Part shown: positions 35,360-45,434 of the stretch, piece by piece
Layout of the letters: each line of letters opens with the position of its first letter
How positions within the stretch are numbered: position 1 is the stretch's first letter
NCBI RefSeq assembly: GCF_000787375.1
Contig: NZ_JRJU01000009.1
Span: forward strand, 62,001-126,000
Reading direction: 5' to 3'
From: Halalkalibacter okhensis
GTDB lineage: Bacteria; Bacillota; Bacilli; Bacillales; Bacillaceae_D
Length of the DNA: 64,000 nt
Made by a program: the position numbers and the translations under genes
The notes under the pieces: generated by a model
The model's database searches: none
Told to the model about the DNA's origin: nothing
What the model saw: only the letters and a program-made list of their open reading frames with translations

Positions 35360-35854
35360 TTACTCATCCTCATTAACATGTACTTGCCACGTAACTTGTC
35401 CTGTTCGCAAATGATCCGTATATACGAGCTCATACTCTTTGGCCTTTGGAACTAAAAACGCTACCTCTCCTCGATTGGTTCTTCCCGGATGTAACTGCCC
35501 ACCTAAGATTCCCTTTGTCTCAACTTGAGTGGTTACCCCATGAGCAAAGTTGTCTTCATCAACTAATGTTAGTTTGAACGTGGAAAATTCATAAACCGTC
35601 TCCCGATGATTAGCGAACTCTAGATCTATTATTACGAAATGACTATCTACCTGCGTCGACTCTTCTATACGAGCTCCATTTAACGTTATATTTACACCAT
35701 TAACTTCACGGGTAGTATCCTCATCAATTGATTCTGGAACAATGGTTTGAGCAGTAGACGTTTCCGTTCCTAAGTCTAAAAAGTTATATACTCCTACAAG
35801 CGATACTAGGCACACGCATAGGCCCATCAATAATACGACTTTCCTTTTCATCAT
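35360..35854 (-). CDS. Secreted DUF4352-domain protein
   Basis: A 164-residue exported protein: hydrophobic signal or anchor at residues 5-27 (VVLLMGLCVCLVSLVGVYNFL), then an immunoglobulin-like DUF4352 domain with VNGVNITLNGARI and FVIIDLEFANH. No Cys in the mature part and no clear lipobox. RBS AAGGAGAG. Precedes the PHP gene in the operon. Function unknown. Confidence 0.75.
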   Translation of the reverse strand: MMKRKVVLLMGLCVCLVSLVGVYNFLDLGTETSTAQTIVPESIDEDTTREVNGVNITLNGARIEESTQVDSHFVIIDLEFANHRETVYEFSTFKLTLVDEDNFAHGVTTQVETKGILGGQLHPGRTNRGEVAFLVPKAKEYELVYTDHLRTGQVTWQVHVNEDE

Positions 35855-35938
35855 TTTCTCTCCTTATTCGATTATCAAAAAAACATCATCAAAGACACTC
35901 GAATTAAGGTATGATATACAATGATTAATTATGACTTA

Positions 35939-36766
35939 TTATTTCCACCAAGTATCAAAAATTGTTACCGGCAACTGACGTTTATGCTCCGTTTTCACAT
36001 AACGAGATTCGATCTTCTTTGCAATATCAGTTTCTACTTCTTTGTTCTCCAAATAATCATCTAAATTCTCGTAGGTCATACCTAATGCAACCTCATCAGG
36101 TAAGCCAGGTTTATCATCTTCTAAATCCGCTGTTGGTGCTTTTTTATATAAATGTTCAGGGGCATTTAATTCCATTAGCAATGCTTTTCCTTGCCTTTTC
36201 GTTAACCCAAATAATGGCGCAATATCACATGCCCCATCGCCATGCTTTGTAAAGAATCCTGTAATGGCCTCAGCTGCATGGTCCGTTCCGATCACTAGAC
36301 AACCATAATGAGCAGCTAGGTCATATTGTGCTTTCATACGTTCTCTAGCTTTCGTATTTCCTTTGTTAAAGTCGGAAAGTACTTCTCCGCCCGTAGCTTT
36401 CTTAAATGCTTCTACAGATGCGTCAACAGCACCTTTTATATTAACCGTAATCGCCTTTGTTGGTTCAATAAAGCTAAGGGCATCCTGAGCATCTTGCTCA
36501 TCTTGTTGTTCTCCATATGGAAGTCTTACAGCATAAAACGTATATGTTTTGTCTTGTTGCTCATCATTAAGTTCATTTATGGCTGTTTGCGTTAGCTTGC
36601 CAGCCAATGTCGAGTCTTGCCCTCCAGAGATTCCAAGGACATATCCATTTGCTCCCGTATGTAATAGATAGTTTTTCAGAAAGTCTACTCTCGTACGAAT
36701 TTGCTCTTTGGGATCAATGGATGAATTTGTTTGTAGATCACGAATAATTGTTTCTTGCGTTGCCAT
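35939..36766 (-). CDS. nadE: NH3-dependent NAD+ synthetase
   Basis: A 275-residue enzyme amidating deamido-NAD to NAD+ with ATP and ammonia. The PP-loop is [42 protein letters not shown] is the deamido-NAD site; [15 protein letters not shown] closes the active site. No glutaminase domain. RBS TAGGAGGAT. Single gene; the YneQ-like gene lies just upstream on the same strand. Confidence 0.95.
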   Translation of the reverse strand: MATQETIIRDLQTNSSIDPKEQIRTRVDFLKNYLLHTGANGYVLGISGGQDSTLAGKLTQTAINELNDEQQDKTYTFYAVRLPYGEQQDEQDAQDALSFIEPTKAITVNIKGAVDASVEAFKKATGGEVLSDFNKGNTKARERMKAQYDLAAHYGCLVIGTDHAAEAITGFFTKHGDGACDIAPLFGLTKRQGKALLMELNAPEHLYKKAPTADLEDDKPGLPDEVALGMTYENLDDYLENKEVETDIAKKIESRYVKTEHKRQLPVTIFDTWWK

Positions 36767-36813
36767 ATTTTATCCTCCTATCAACGTCATATCTTATTAT
36801 AACCATGAAATCG

Positions 36814-37131
36814 CTATTGTTGAAAGCGATGCCCCTGACCTAAATTGAATAAGTGGTTTTCCAACCCTTCGTTTTTTAAAATTTCTATCTGCCTATCCCC
36901 GAGTAAATCATAGTGAGGATATTTGTCCCTACGATGAATCCACTCTGGCTTTAACCCATACTGAGCTCCCCAGCCTTCAAGCTTAGAAATATTGGTGCAG
37001 GCTACTTTGGTTACAGTGGTACAACCAGGAAAACGCTCGTCTAACCAAAAATGCGTTAAAAAGGCAATTTCGCCTTTTTCCGCTAACTGCTTCCACTCGA
37101 TTAACGTTCGTCTTTTTAGTCCAAAAGCCAT
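36814..37131 (-). CDS. yneQ: YneQ-like protein
   Basis: A 105-residue protein starting MAFGLKRRTLIEWKQLAEKGEIAFLTHFWLDERFPGCTTVTK, which matches Bacillus YneQ throughout by memory. Uncharacterised; the compact HFWLDERFP and WIHRRDKYPHYDLLG motifs are conserved. ATG 37131 after AAAAGGTGAT; GTG 37140 is an alternative. Gene order tlp-yneP-yneQ is a Bacillus synteny block, here rearranged by inserted genes. Confidence 0.82.
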   Translation of the reverse strand: MAFGLKRRTLIEWKQLAEKGEIAFLTHFWLDERFPGCTTVTKVACTNISKLEGWGAQYGLKPEWIHRRDKYPHYDLLGDRQIEILKNEGLENHLFNLGQGHRFQQ

Positions 37132-37372
37132 CAATATCACCTTTTAGAATTGTTTGGCTTGATTATAGCACACCATCTCTTCTCTTTACACAAAACAACC
37201 TCTTGATCACTCTGAACCTATGCCAAACAAAGCTTGCCAACGCAAGAGATTTGAAACCATTACATCGGTTAAAAAAAACCTTGTTAGAAACAATGACATA
37301 CTGATGTAAAGGAGCCTGAAAATCGATCCTTCTATTTCTAAAGCCATTTCCTATCCGGTACTTAAATGAAGA

Positions 37373-37402
37373 AAATCGCTTAGAAGTATTCCTAAGCGAT
37401 TT
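37373..37402 (-). terminator. tlp terminator
   Basis: AAATCGCTTAG and CTAAGCGATTT form an 11-pair stem with an eight-base loop, 16 bases after the tlp stop. The gap 37141-37372 shows no other feature. Confidence 0.75.
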
Positions 37403-37417
37403 CCTATCTTGTATTTT

Positions 37418-37654
37418 TTATAACTCGTCTTGGTATCCAGTTTGCCTTGCTTGCATCTCATCGGCCATTTCAGCTTCGAACCCTTGGATGCTTTCCTTAC
37501 GGCGTTCATTTTTTTCTTTCACAGATTGTTTTTGAGCCTCTGTCATATCTGTATGAGCAACAGATTCCTCAGCTGCCTCAATATTGTGCTCTGTGTTTTC
37601 TTTCATTTGCTGAAGTTTTTCTACGTTATCATTACGGTTATCTGGTTTCGCCAT
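37418..37654 (-). CDS. tlp: Small acid-soluble spore protein Tlp
   Basis: A 78-residue minor small acid-soluble spore protein. PDNRNDNVEKLQQMKENT near the start and KEKNERRKESIQGFEAEMADE in the second half match Tlp. Made in the forespore under sigma-G in Bacillus. The ATG at 37654 lies nine bases from AAGGGG; ATG 37660 is an alternative. Confidence 0.9.
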   Translation of the reverse strand: MAKPDNRNDNVEKLQQMKENTEHNIEAAEESVAHTDMTEAQKQSVKEKNERRKESIQGFEAEMADEMQARQTGYQDEL

Positions 37655-37770
37655 GTTCATTACCCCTTTGAATGAAATACTTGCAAGCTTAGTATGGATA
37701 ATGACTCAAGGCTTATTCACAGGTCGCAAAAGATTCATTTATTGATCTTTTTGCCCATATTCTTATGGCA

Positions 37771-38190
37771 TTATTTTTTCTTAATCTCCTCATACTTTTG
37801 AAACCATTCCGGGAAAGCTTTTTTAAAAGCAGTCGGCTTAAATGTTTCTTTTTTTACGATAATGTGGGTGGTTGTACCTTCAACACAAATCTCATCATTT
37901 TCGTTAACAATTGAATATCCGTAAACAGTTTTCAACCCATCGTTTCCTTCGACCCATGTTTTTACGAACGCTCGATCCCCATAACGGACCGGCTTTTTAT
38001 ACGTTGCCGTTACATCGTATACAGGTGCAAAAAAACCTGCCTCCTCCATGCCAACATAGCTATAACCAACATCTTCTACTAACCCACCACGCCCAAGCTC
38101 AAAGTACTTTAAATAATTCGCATGATAGATAACCCCCATCATGTCGGTATCCGCGTATAAAACTTGAATTTCTCTTGTAGAAATAAACAA
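37771..38190 (-). CDS. yneP: Acyl-CoA thioester hydrolase, YneP/YbgC type
   Basis: A hotdog-fold thioesterase of about 139 residues. REIQVLYADTDMMGVIYHANYLKYFELGR is the YbgC-type signature with the catalytic Asp. Hydrolyses short acyl-CoA or acyl-ACP. The start is uncertain: TTG 38190 has GGGAGGGG upstream; ATG 38214 would overlap the upstream stop and lacks an RBS. Adjacent to tlp as in Bacillus subtilis. Confidence 0.85.
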   Translation of the reverse strand: MFISTREIQVLYADTDMMGVIYHANYLKYFELGRGGLVEDVGYSYVGMEEAGFFAPVYDVTATYKKPVRYGDRAFVKTWVEGNDGLKTVYGYSIVNENDEICVEGTTTHIIVKKETFKPTAFKKAFPEWFQKYEEIKKK

Positions 38191-38214
38191 AACTACCCCT
38201 CCCTCATTTCTCAA

Positions 38215-40551
38215 TCATACGCCTTCTTTTCGAAGAATTTCTACGTCTTCTTGCTCAATGACAGGTAACTGATCTACATTCACCTGATCAAAGTCAATAA
38301 GCCTCAATGATTGTATCTGCACAAGTCGATCAAATAAATCCATGGCAAAGCGACCATTTCCTGGATGCCCGTCATCAGCTAGCAGTTCATTTAGTAATTC
38401 CTTTGCTCCATTGGTCAAACAATATCCCGTTTCGTCGGCCCGCTTTTCAATCATTTGGATTAACTCCGATTTTGAGTAGTCCGCAAAATAAATGTGCTTC
38501 TTAAAACGTGACCGAAGCCCTGGGTTGCTATCTAGAAGCTGCTGCATTTCATTTCCATAGCCAGCTAATACGACAACAAGATTCTCTTCATGCTCGGTCA
38601 TTTCTTGCACAAGGGTATTAATCACTTCTTTACCAAAATCGCCTTGATTATCTGCTAAAAGTGAATAAGCTTCATCAATAAATAACACGCCACCTAGAGC
38701 ATCTTTTATGATTTCTTTCGTCTTTTGTGCGGTTTGTCCAACATAGCCAGCTACTAAATCAGCACGAGAACCAATGACAAGATGCCCTCGTTTTAACAAA
38801 CCAATTTCTTTTAACGACTTTGCGTATAGTTTTGCTACGGTTGTCTTCCCAGTTCCTGGGTTTCCGGTAAAAACAGAGTGGATCTGAAGCGGTAATGCTT
38901 GAAGTCCGTTCTCTCTTCGCTTCTGCTGAATTTGGACAAAGGAAGTGAGCTGTGCCATTTCTTTTTTTACTTGCTTTAGTCCGATAAGTTGATTTAACTC
39001 ATTTTTCGCTGATTTTTCCCTAGGTTGATTTTTGTCTTCTTTAAAATCATCCGCCTGCAAAAGGACAAAGTCTTCTGTTTGAGGATGTTCTAATGACATG
39101 TTAGAACCCTTTTGAAAAATCGCATCTAAAATTATATTTTTCACAGCTCTAGCGTTACCGAATGACTGATCAACTTGAGCTTTTTCAATTCGTCTTCGGC
39201 ATTCCTGCTTAGCCCCACGTGTTAAAATATAATCATTGTCTGTCGCCATTTTCTCCGCAATTTGAAGCAACTCATTTATCGTATAATTCTCAATTTTTAT
39301 TTGATTTTGTTCAGGGAATCGGCTTCTCAATCCTGGATTGGAACGTAAGAATGTCCGCATTTCCTCCGGGTATCCAGCCAAGATAACGGCAAACGTTCCT
39401 GCATATTTCCCACTTGTCATAGCTGAGACGAGCGTATCAATAACGGTTTGACCGTAATCATTCCCTGCTGCTCCTTCTCTTTTTAAGTTATAAGCTTCAT
39501 CAATAAATAGAACCCCACCAGAAGCACGTTCAATTGCTCTATTTGTATTTTCTTCTGATTGGCCTACATAGGCTCCAACAAGCTGAGTACGGTCCACTTC
39601 ATACACTTCATCACGTTCTAATAATCCAAGCTCATAATAAATTTTAGCCATTAGTCTTGCTAGATGCGTCTTTCCTGTCCCTGGATTTCCTGTCAGAATC
39701 ATATGTAAGTTGATCCCATCTTTCGACTGAAACCCTTGACGCAAGCGTTCTTTTTGATAATGTAAAAATTGGTAGAGCTGCTGCACTCTAACCTTCACGT
39801 CATTTAGCCCGATTAATCGGTGTAATTCGTCTAAGGCTGTCTCTTGTTCGTAACCTTCTTGTTCTGAAGGAAAATGTTCCATCCACTCTTCCATTAGTTG
39901 TTCAATCTCTTTTGTCGCTTTAATGATTTGTTTAAATTGAGTAGCTGAATAATAAACGCTCGTTACCGAATCTGCATATTCAGATGTAGCAGACTGAATC
40001 GCTTTAAATGGTTTTTGTAAATCATCAAAAAAGTGAACGATACGATCCACATCACTAAACCGTTCGCTATCTTCAAGATAAGGAAGAGATGTTTGAACCG
40101 CCTGCCATTGTTCCTTGTACTGATCCACATAGCGAAAAAAGGTATTAGCGATTTGATGGTATTCATGAGCTGTTTTTTTCTTTGCAGCTCCATGATCGGT
40201 TTCCCGAATGGGTGGGAATTTACTTGGTATCGGCACTTGTTGTAAAAAAGCAAAAAATGACTCCACTTTTAACTGGTGGGCTAAAGCATTCGTTTGATCG
40301 AGCGTTAATGCCTCGTTCACCCAACGTTCTACTAAGTGATCCACTTTCTTTCCTCTTTTATACCTAGTATGAGCAAGCAGTGAAAGCAATTTCGAACGAT
40401 ACTGTTTCGTTCTTTCGTCCTCTTCACCATCTGCAAGATCAAATTGTTCAAGAATTTCCCAAGCTTTCCCTTCATGGAATGCCTCTTTTCCTTGTTCCAT
40501 TCTCTCAAGCCAAATTTCTATTTGTTCGTTCGTCCAACGATCTTGTAACAT
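38215..40551 (-). CDS. SpoVK/CbxX-like double AAA+ ATPase
   Basis: A 778-residue protein with an N-terminal helical part (residues 1-245) and two CbxX/CfqX-type AAA+ modules. Module 1 (about 250-510): HMILTGNPGTGKTHLARL Walker A, GVLFIDEAYNL Walker B, NPGLRSRFPEQ arginine finger. Module 2 (about 525-775): VFTGNPGTGKTTVAKLYA, GVLFIDEAYSL, NPGLRSRFKKH. Bacillus SpoVK, needed for spore maturation, has a single such module (about 320 residues), so this is the tandem form. Both modules look catalytically intact. GTG 40557 is an alternative start. Next gene on the strand is yneP. Confidence 0.85.
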   Translation of the reverse strand: MLQDRWTNEQIEIWLERMEQGKEAFHEGKAWEILEQFDLADGEEDERTKQYRSKLLSLLAHTRYKRGKKVDHLVERWVNEALTLDQTNALAHQLKVESFFAFLQQVPIPSKFPPIRETDHGAAKKKTAHEYHQIANTFFRYVDQYKEQWQAVQTSLPYLEDSERFSDVDRIVHFFDDLQKPFKAIQSATSEYADSVTSVYYSATQFKQIIKATKEIEQLMEEWMEHFPSEQEGYEQETALDELHRLIGLNDVKVRVQQLYQFLHYQKERLRQGFQSKDGINLHMILTGNPGTGKTHLARLMAKIYYELGLLERDEVYEVDRTQLVGAYVGQSEENTNRAIERASGGVLFIDEAYNLKREGAAGNDYGQTVIDTLVSAMTSGKYAGTFAVILAGYPEEMRTFLRSNPGLRSRFPEQNQIKIENYTINELLQIAEKMATDNDYILTRGAKQECRRRIEKAQVDQSFGNARAVKNIILDAIFQKGSNMSLEHPQTEDFVLLQADDFKEDKNQPREKSAKNELNQLIGLKQVKKEMAQLTSFVQIQQKRRENGLQALPLQIHSVFTGNPGTGKTTVAKLYAKSLKEIGLLKRGHLVIGSRADLVAGYVGQTAQKTKEIIKDALGGVLFIDEAYSLLADNQGDFGKEVINTLVQEMTEHEENLVVVLAGYGNEMQQLLDSNPGLRSRFKKHIYFADYSKSELIQMIEKRADETGYCLTNGAKELLNELLADDGHPGNGRFAMDLFDRLVQIQSLRLIDFDQVNVDQLPVIEQEDVEILRKEGV

Positions 40552-40693
40552 TTTCACACCACTTTCTAAAAAACGAAATACTAAACAATAGATAATAGCG
40601 AATCCTACTTCAGTATTTCAATTAAAAGGCTATTGCAAAAGGCTTACTGCCACTTGCTGTCCTCAAAAATCTATGTTCTTCATTTTATCATCA

Positions 40694-41623
40694 TTATCCA
40701 GTCTTTGCATGTGAGGTGTGTTCTTCTTTTCTACGTCTCACTGATGTTCCGACATAGACACCCGATAGAACAAAGAAAGCACCTACCATTGTCGAAACCG
40801 TTAGTTTTTCTCCTAAGAAAAGAGTAGCCATCACAACAGCAGAAACTGGCATAACATTAATAAAGATCGAAGCTTTAGCTGCTCCAATTTTTTGAATTCC
40901 ATAGTAATAGAGAATGAAGCCTAAAACCGTGACAAATACACTCATATGTGCAATGGCTAACCAAGCTGGCCATGTGCTTGTTGCAACATGCTCCCATGGT
41001 TTTTCAAATAAAGAAAAAGGAAGCAAAAACAACGTTCCAAAGCCGACCGCATACGTCGTTGAGACAATTGAACTGTACTTTCTAAGAACCATTCGACCGA
41101 GCACGCTATATAATGCCCATGTTATTACGGCTCCTAACAAGACAAAATCAATTAGTTCAAACTGAAAACGAATCAAAGTCATCATATTTCCTTCTGTAAT
41201 AATTGTCACCACTCCCAAAAAGGCAAGCAAAAGACCCATGACGTTTCTTTTTGTGATTGTCTCTTTTAACACAACCCCTGACAAAAGCATAATGAGCATG
41301 GGATTTGCCGCAATAAATAACGAGCTTTTTATCACTGGAGCGTGCTTGCTTGCTAAAAAGAAACAAATATTATATATAGCGATTCCTGTAAGTCCCAACA
41401 ACGCAAACATACCCCAGTCTTTTTTCGTTGGCTTTGGAATATCTTTTTCAACTAGCCACATGATTGGGAATAGCAGCAAGGCCGCTCCAAAGAAACGCAA
41501 AAAAGAAATGGTGGCAGGCTCAAAACTTTCAATAGCAATCTTCCCTGCAATAAAAGCACTTCCCCATGTACTTGTCGCAAGAGTTAACATCCCATAAATC
41601 ATCCACTGTTTTTTTCTCTCCAT
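40694..41623 (-). CDS. EamA-family (DMT) drug/metabolite transporter
   Basis: A 309-residue inner-membrane carrier with ten predicted helices in two EamA repeats (STWGSAFIAGKIAIES in the first; AVITWALYSVLGR and VFVTVLGFILYYYGI in the second) and a basic, Lys/Arg-rich tail. Exports small metabolites by proton exchange in known relatives. ATG 41623 with AAGGGGAAG; the frame opens at 41650. Substrate unknown; single gene. Confidence 0.87.
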   Translation of the reverse strand: MERKKQWMIYGMLTLATSTWGSAFIAGKIAIESFEPATISFLRFFGAALLLFPIMWLVEKDIPKPTKKDWGMFALLGLTGIAIYNICFFLASKHAPVIKSSLFIAANPMLIMLLSGVVLKETITKRNVMGLLLAFLGVVTIITEGNMMTLIRFQFELIDFVLLGAVITWALYSVLGRMVLRKYSSIVSTTYAVGFGTLFLLPFSLFEKPWEHVATSTWPAWLAIAHMSVFVTVLGFILYYYGIQKIGAAKASIFINVMPVSAVVMATLFLGEKLTVSTMVGAFFVLSGVYVGTSVRRRKEEHTSHAKTG

Positions 41624-41711
41624 TTGCTCTTCCCCTTTTTTATTTTCCATTGTACGCCTTTATTTCGATAAACGAAATAGTAATTTTTTAAAAGAAAAAG
41701 AGTTTACAACC

Positions 41712-43307
41712 TTAATGGCAGTAAACTCCTTCTTCCATGACATTTCGTGAATACGTTTCGATCACTTCCCCATTTTCTGCTAGAAAATCGATGGGATGTT
41801 GATCTGCCCAATTCTCATTACTAGATACAACATTAATAAAAGTTTGTTGTTCTAGCTCGGCAATGTAGGATCCACCTTCATAATGAATTTGTACTCTCGC
41901 CACGTCTAGTGGATCTTGAATCATACCAAACGTTACATATGTGTTGGCATATCGATCATCATGCCAATTTCCACTTTGAACACGAAACGTTCGGATCTTT
42001 TGCTTTTCATCAACAATAGCTGTCCCACCAATCGTTAGCATAGCGGCCGGTAATCGTTTGTATCCGCCATCCATAGGAATGACTTTTTCCGCGACTAAAT
42101 CATGTTGGTCAACTGTATATACAACGTAAATTTCTTCTTCATATTGTTCGGTTATTAATACGTCGATCTTTGCGTCTGACTGATACGGCTGTGAAATCGC
42201 TTCTTTGATCGTTGGATACACCGTTTCGTCCTGTTCGTATCCTCCCATTTCCACACTAAACATCAACGTTAAATAAAGAAAAACTAAACTTACCGCAAAA
42301 GCAGTTACTGCTTTTCTTAAATGCATAGACTTCATTAAAATCCATGCTGCATAAGCAAAAATAAATAACCCCAGAACAAACAAGCTGATTTCTATGATTG
42401 AGAAAGACAAGGAGATCACACCAAAACTGACTGTCTCCGTAAGAAAAAGTTGCATCAGTGGTGCAACGGATTCAGTTTGAAGGGTCTGTACCACTTCATG
42501 TGGGGGAGTTTGTTCCGTCATAAATGCTGAAACCCCAAACACCAACAACGCAATTATTGATTCAATTCGAAAGGACTTCGATACCTTTTCGTTACCCACT
42601 TCATTACGTAACCCTAGGAAAAAGTGATGTAAGCCAAAGACCAAGAGTGGCAAAAACAATAAATGTTTGATTAATAATAACTGACCATAAGTTAGTAACC
42701 AAGATTGAATGTACTCCGGAACGATAGCTGCCATGAGCATGAACCCTGAGACAACGATGGTAGCTACAGCTACTAACGCTACGATCGAAAACCATCGAGT
42801 AAACGATCGTATCTCTTTCCAATCAGAAGCAAACCACCCCACTACTGCAAGGGTACCTATCCATATTGAAACAGCAACCAGATGGAGTGTGTTTCCAATA
42901 AACCCAAACATCCCTGCTACTGCTGCACCATGACTAGACCAACTAGCTAAAACAATAAGAAATAAGACCAACAGAACCGATAACCATGACCCCTTCAAAT
43001 TGGCAAGATTAACAAAAAGCACGGTGGCAATAATAGCTGAAAGGACAAAGGCTTGACCCGACGAATATAAAACAACCGTGCCAATTGCCTCAAAAAAAGG
43101 CACGGAAAATTGGGTATATAGAGTTAGGACAACTCGGATAACTGGAACAAGCAGCAGAACCGGGATGAGGACAAGTAAGCCCTTCAACAATTTCTTAGGT
43201 TCTATAAGGTTTGGTCGATATCGGTTTGGAAGGGCGTAAAGGAATAAGAAGCCCATTAAAAGAGCAAAGCAAATATAAAGCAACACATTAGCAATCGAAT
43301 CAATCAT
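41712..43307 (-). CDS. copD: CopD-family copper transport protein
   Basis: A 531-residue membrane protein. About ten to eleven helices; the CopD core lies at about residues 130-260 (HGAAVAGMFGFIGNTLHLVAVSIWIGTLAVVGWF, with His in the helix), followed by a large extracytoplasmic C-terminal part (from about 370) similar to YobA/YcnJ. YcnJ in Bacillus imports copper. Starts by ATGA overlap with the CopC-domain gene. The only Cys pair is at the end (YCH). Confidence 0.85.
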   Translation of the reverse strand: MIDSIANVLLYICFALLMGFLFLYALPNRYRPNLIEPKKLLKGLLVLIPVLLLVPVIRVVLTLYTQFSVPFFEAIGTVVLYSSGQAFVLSAIIATVLFVNLANLKGSWLSVLLVLFLIVLASWSSHGAAVAGMFGFIGNTLHLVAVSIWIGTLAVVGWFASDWKEIRSFTRWFSIVALVAVATIVVSGFMLMAAIVPEYIQSWLLTYGQLLLIKHLLFLPLLVFGLHHFFLGLRNEVGNEKVSKSFRIESIIALLVFGVSAFMTEQTPPHEVVQTLQTESVAPLMQLFLTETVSFGVISLSFSIIEISLFVLGLFIFAYAAWILMKSMHLRKAVTAFAVSLVFLYLTLMFSVEMGGYEQDETVYPTIKEAISQPYQSDAKIDVLITEQYEEEIYVVYTVDQHDLVAEKVIPMDGGYKRLPAAMLTIGGTAIVDEKQKIRTFRVQSGNWHDDRYANTYVTFGMIQDPLDVARVQIHYEGGSYIAELEQQTFINVVSSNENWADQHPIDFLAENGEVIETYSRNVMEEGVYCH

Positions 43308-43885
43308 TTACGAAACCTCTTGATTAATAATAGGAGAATCACAAGCACTCCGATCGCACCCGTCATAACGATGGGCAAAAGGAAACGTTCCATTGAGGGC
43401 TCCACAACGCTCTCGTCCGTTTCAGTCACATTCGGTTCATCTGCTTCGCCCGTAGTTGTTTCCTCCTCAACAATGGTCGATTCATCTATTTCAGGCTCTG
43501 TCGTTTCTTCAACTGCTTCTTCTACTTCATATTCTAAAATTTCAAAAGAGATACTCCCCTCTGTCTGATGTGTATCTTCCCCTAAAGCATTCCATTCCAC
43601 TACGTACTCACCAGGCAACAGTGGCTCTACTAGAAAGATGGTTAAATCAGGACTTTCAACGTCAATATTTTCTATTTCAACCTCTTCACCATCTTCGTAA
43701 TAAACCGTAGCTGTACTAACCCGTTCAATTCCTGCATTGAAGTGAAGAACAATCTGATCAACAGCCTCTTCTATGACATCCCCATCACCTGGTGTTGATT
43801 CCGTAACATAAGAATGGGCTGCTACATGTAAAGGAAACAAAAGTAGTACTATACACATAATGAATATCGATTTCACTTTTTTCAT
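43304..43885 (-). CDS. copC: Secreted CopC-domain protein with C-terminal anchor
   Basis: A 193-residue protein: signal peptide at residues 1-23 (MKKVKSIFIMCIVLLLFPLHVAAHS), which leaves a mature N-terminal His typical of copper-binding CopC; a beta-sandwich with TPGDGDVIEE, FNAGIE and HQTEGSISFEIL; an acidic Thr/Glu linker at about 120-160; and a C-terminal membrane anchor (FLLPIVMTGAIGVLVILLLLIKRF). Delivers copper to CopD. RBS AAGGGAG. Likely an operon with copD. Confidence 0.88.
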   Translation of the reverse strand: MKKVKSIFIMCIVLLLFPLHVAAHSYVTESTPGDGDVIEEAVDQIVLHFNAGIERVSTATVYYEDGEEVEIENIDVESPDLTIFLVEPLLPGEYVVEWNALGEDTHQTEGSISFEILEYEVEEAVEETTEPEIDESTIVEEETTTGEADEPNVTETDESVVEPSMERFLLPIVMTGAIGVLVILLLLIKRFRK

Positions 43886-44071
43886 TTTTCTTTCTCCCTT
43901 TTCCTAGTATTCCTGTTTGTTTTACCTATTTTAGCAGATAAGCGCCGTTTCGAAAAGAGATGACAACCATGCTCCAGCAATCAGTCAAAAGGTTCATGAA
44001 AGTGACAAAAGAAATTAAAACAATCGCGGCAACATTATGAGAAAATAAACGGTGGAGAAAGGAAGGTTTTA

Positions 44072-44695
44072 ATGAGAAAAAGTCTTGTCTTTATTGGGTA
44101 TGTACTTGTTGCTGTATTGATGTATTTATATGGGGAGTCGCTTCTCCAATGGATACGTCAAGGCGGAACTGAATATATGCTTGTGACATCAATCCTTGCT
44201 ACATTTTTTGCTCTGTTTCCGATCATTCCATATCCAATTATTGGAGGCGTTCTTGGTGCTGCTTATGGCCCAGTTGCTGGAAGCTTAGTAACTTGGATTG
44301 GATCTTCACTTGCTTCCATTCTTATGTTTGCATTTGTTCGATACGGGTACCAAGACTGGGGAAAGAAATGGCTTTATCGGTATGATCGATTGTCTAAAAT
44401 TACCATCCTTTTTGAACGTAATGCATTTATGACGATTTTCTTAACTAGGCTCATCCCTGTTATCCCATCGATCGTCGTCAATATTTATTCTGCCTTAAGT
44501 AGAGTCTCATTTATTCGTTATAGCATTGCATCATCGTTAGGGAAAGTTCCATCTATGATTTTATTTGCAACAGTGGGAAATACTCTTGTCACAAACCCAA
44601 GTGATCTCCTGTATATCACTTTCTATTATGGATCCTTTTTATTAATCGTTTACGTTTTCTTTCGTTTATTTAATCGCTATACCCCTAAAAGCTAA
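44072..44695 (+). CDS. TVP38/TMEM64-family membrane protein
   Basis: A 207-residue DedA/VTT-domain protein with about six membrane segments. The VTT core is PIIPYPIIGGVLGAAYGPVAGSLVTWIGSSLAS and RLIPVIPSIVVNIYSALSRVSF, with the conserved Gly/Pro-rich re-entrant loops and Arg. Relatives are lipid scramblases or flippases. RBS GGAGAAAGGAAGG. Terminator 16 bases later. Confidence 0.85.
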   Translation: MRKSLVFIGYVLVAVLMYLYGESLLQWIRQGGTEYMLVTSILATFFALFPIIPYPIIGGVLGAAYGPVAGSLVTWIGSSLASILMFAFVRYGYQDWGKKWLYRYDRLSKITILFERNAFMTIFLTRLIPVIPSIVVNIYSALSRVSFIRYSIASSLGKVPSMILFATVGNTLVTNPSDLLYITFYYGSFLLIVYVFFRLFNRYTPKS

Positions 44696-44710
44696 AGACT
44701 AATAAATGAA

Positions 44711-44765
44711 AACAGGTGGCCAGTTTGAGCTTCTATCTAAGTGAAGTCCCAACTGGCCACCTGTT
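44711..44765. terminator. Bidirectional terminator
   Basis: AACAGGTGGCCAGTT pairs perfectly with AACTGGCCACCTGTT across a 25-base loop between convergent genes. Confidence 0.8.
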
Positions 44766-45222
44766 ATGTATGAAGATATACAATTCTACTTTTCGTCCAT
44801 CTAATGATCGAGAAAATAAATAACCCGATGCTTGCACCTAACGTATTTAAAATAACATCATCCACATTAGCAACCCTTTGAGTAAATAGAAACTGACTTA
44901 CTTCAATCAATAAAGAAACTGAAAATCCAACCAGAATAATGGTTGCCAAACGTTGTGCTTTTATCCAAATAGCTGGTAGAAGAAAGCCCAATGGAATAAA
45001 CAAAACGATATTACCAAGTAAAATCCGGATGGGATCTGCCAATTGAGGGCTAAAAACAGCAATTCGATATATACTGCGAAAAGGAATTACGTTATAGTTT
45101 CTACCTCCTGGTCCTGTTGGTCCTAAAGAGGCACCATAATTCCATGCAAATAACGTTACATAGAATAAGAGAATTAGGTAACAGAGAAATAACGAAGTGA
45201 AGATTAGCTTTTGATGTCTCAT
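44764..45222 (-). CDS. VanZ-like membrane protein
   Basis: A 152-residue VanZ-family protein with four membrane helices. NYNVIPFRSIYR and LGNIVLFIPLGFLLPAIW are the family motifs; ISQFL and TLGASIGLFIF follow. Function of VanZ proteins is largely unknown; the founding member gives low teicoplanin resistance. ATG 45222 after GGGGAGTG; GTG 45231 is an alternative. Single gene. Confidence 0.85.
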   Translation of the reverse strand: MRHQKLIFTSLFLCYLILLFYVTLFAWNYGASLGPTGPGGRNYNVIPFRSIYRIAVFSPQLADPIRILLGNIVLFIPLGFLLPAIWIKAQRLATIILVGFSVSLLIEVSQFLFTQRVANVDDVILNTLGASIGLFIFSIIRWTKSRIVYLHT

Positions 45223-45434
45223 GTTTTTCACTCCCCTGGTGACATCTTTCCTACTCCATTATTTCGTTTATAGATCTATCTGACAAGCATTTTTCCTCGA
45301 CAACTTTCTTCAGTATTTATTTACGAAATATTCACACATAAAAATAGAGCCCTCTAAACCCAAAAGTGACAAATAACTCTCTCCTATACCAAAGCTGCAC
45401 AAATAAAGAGCCACTGAAAAGGCTAAAGTTGTAA

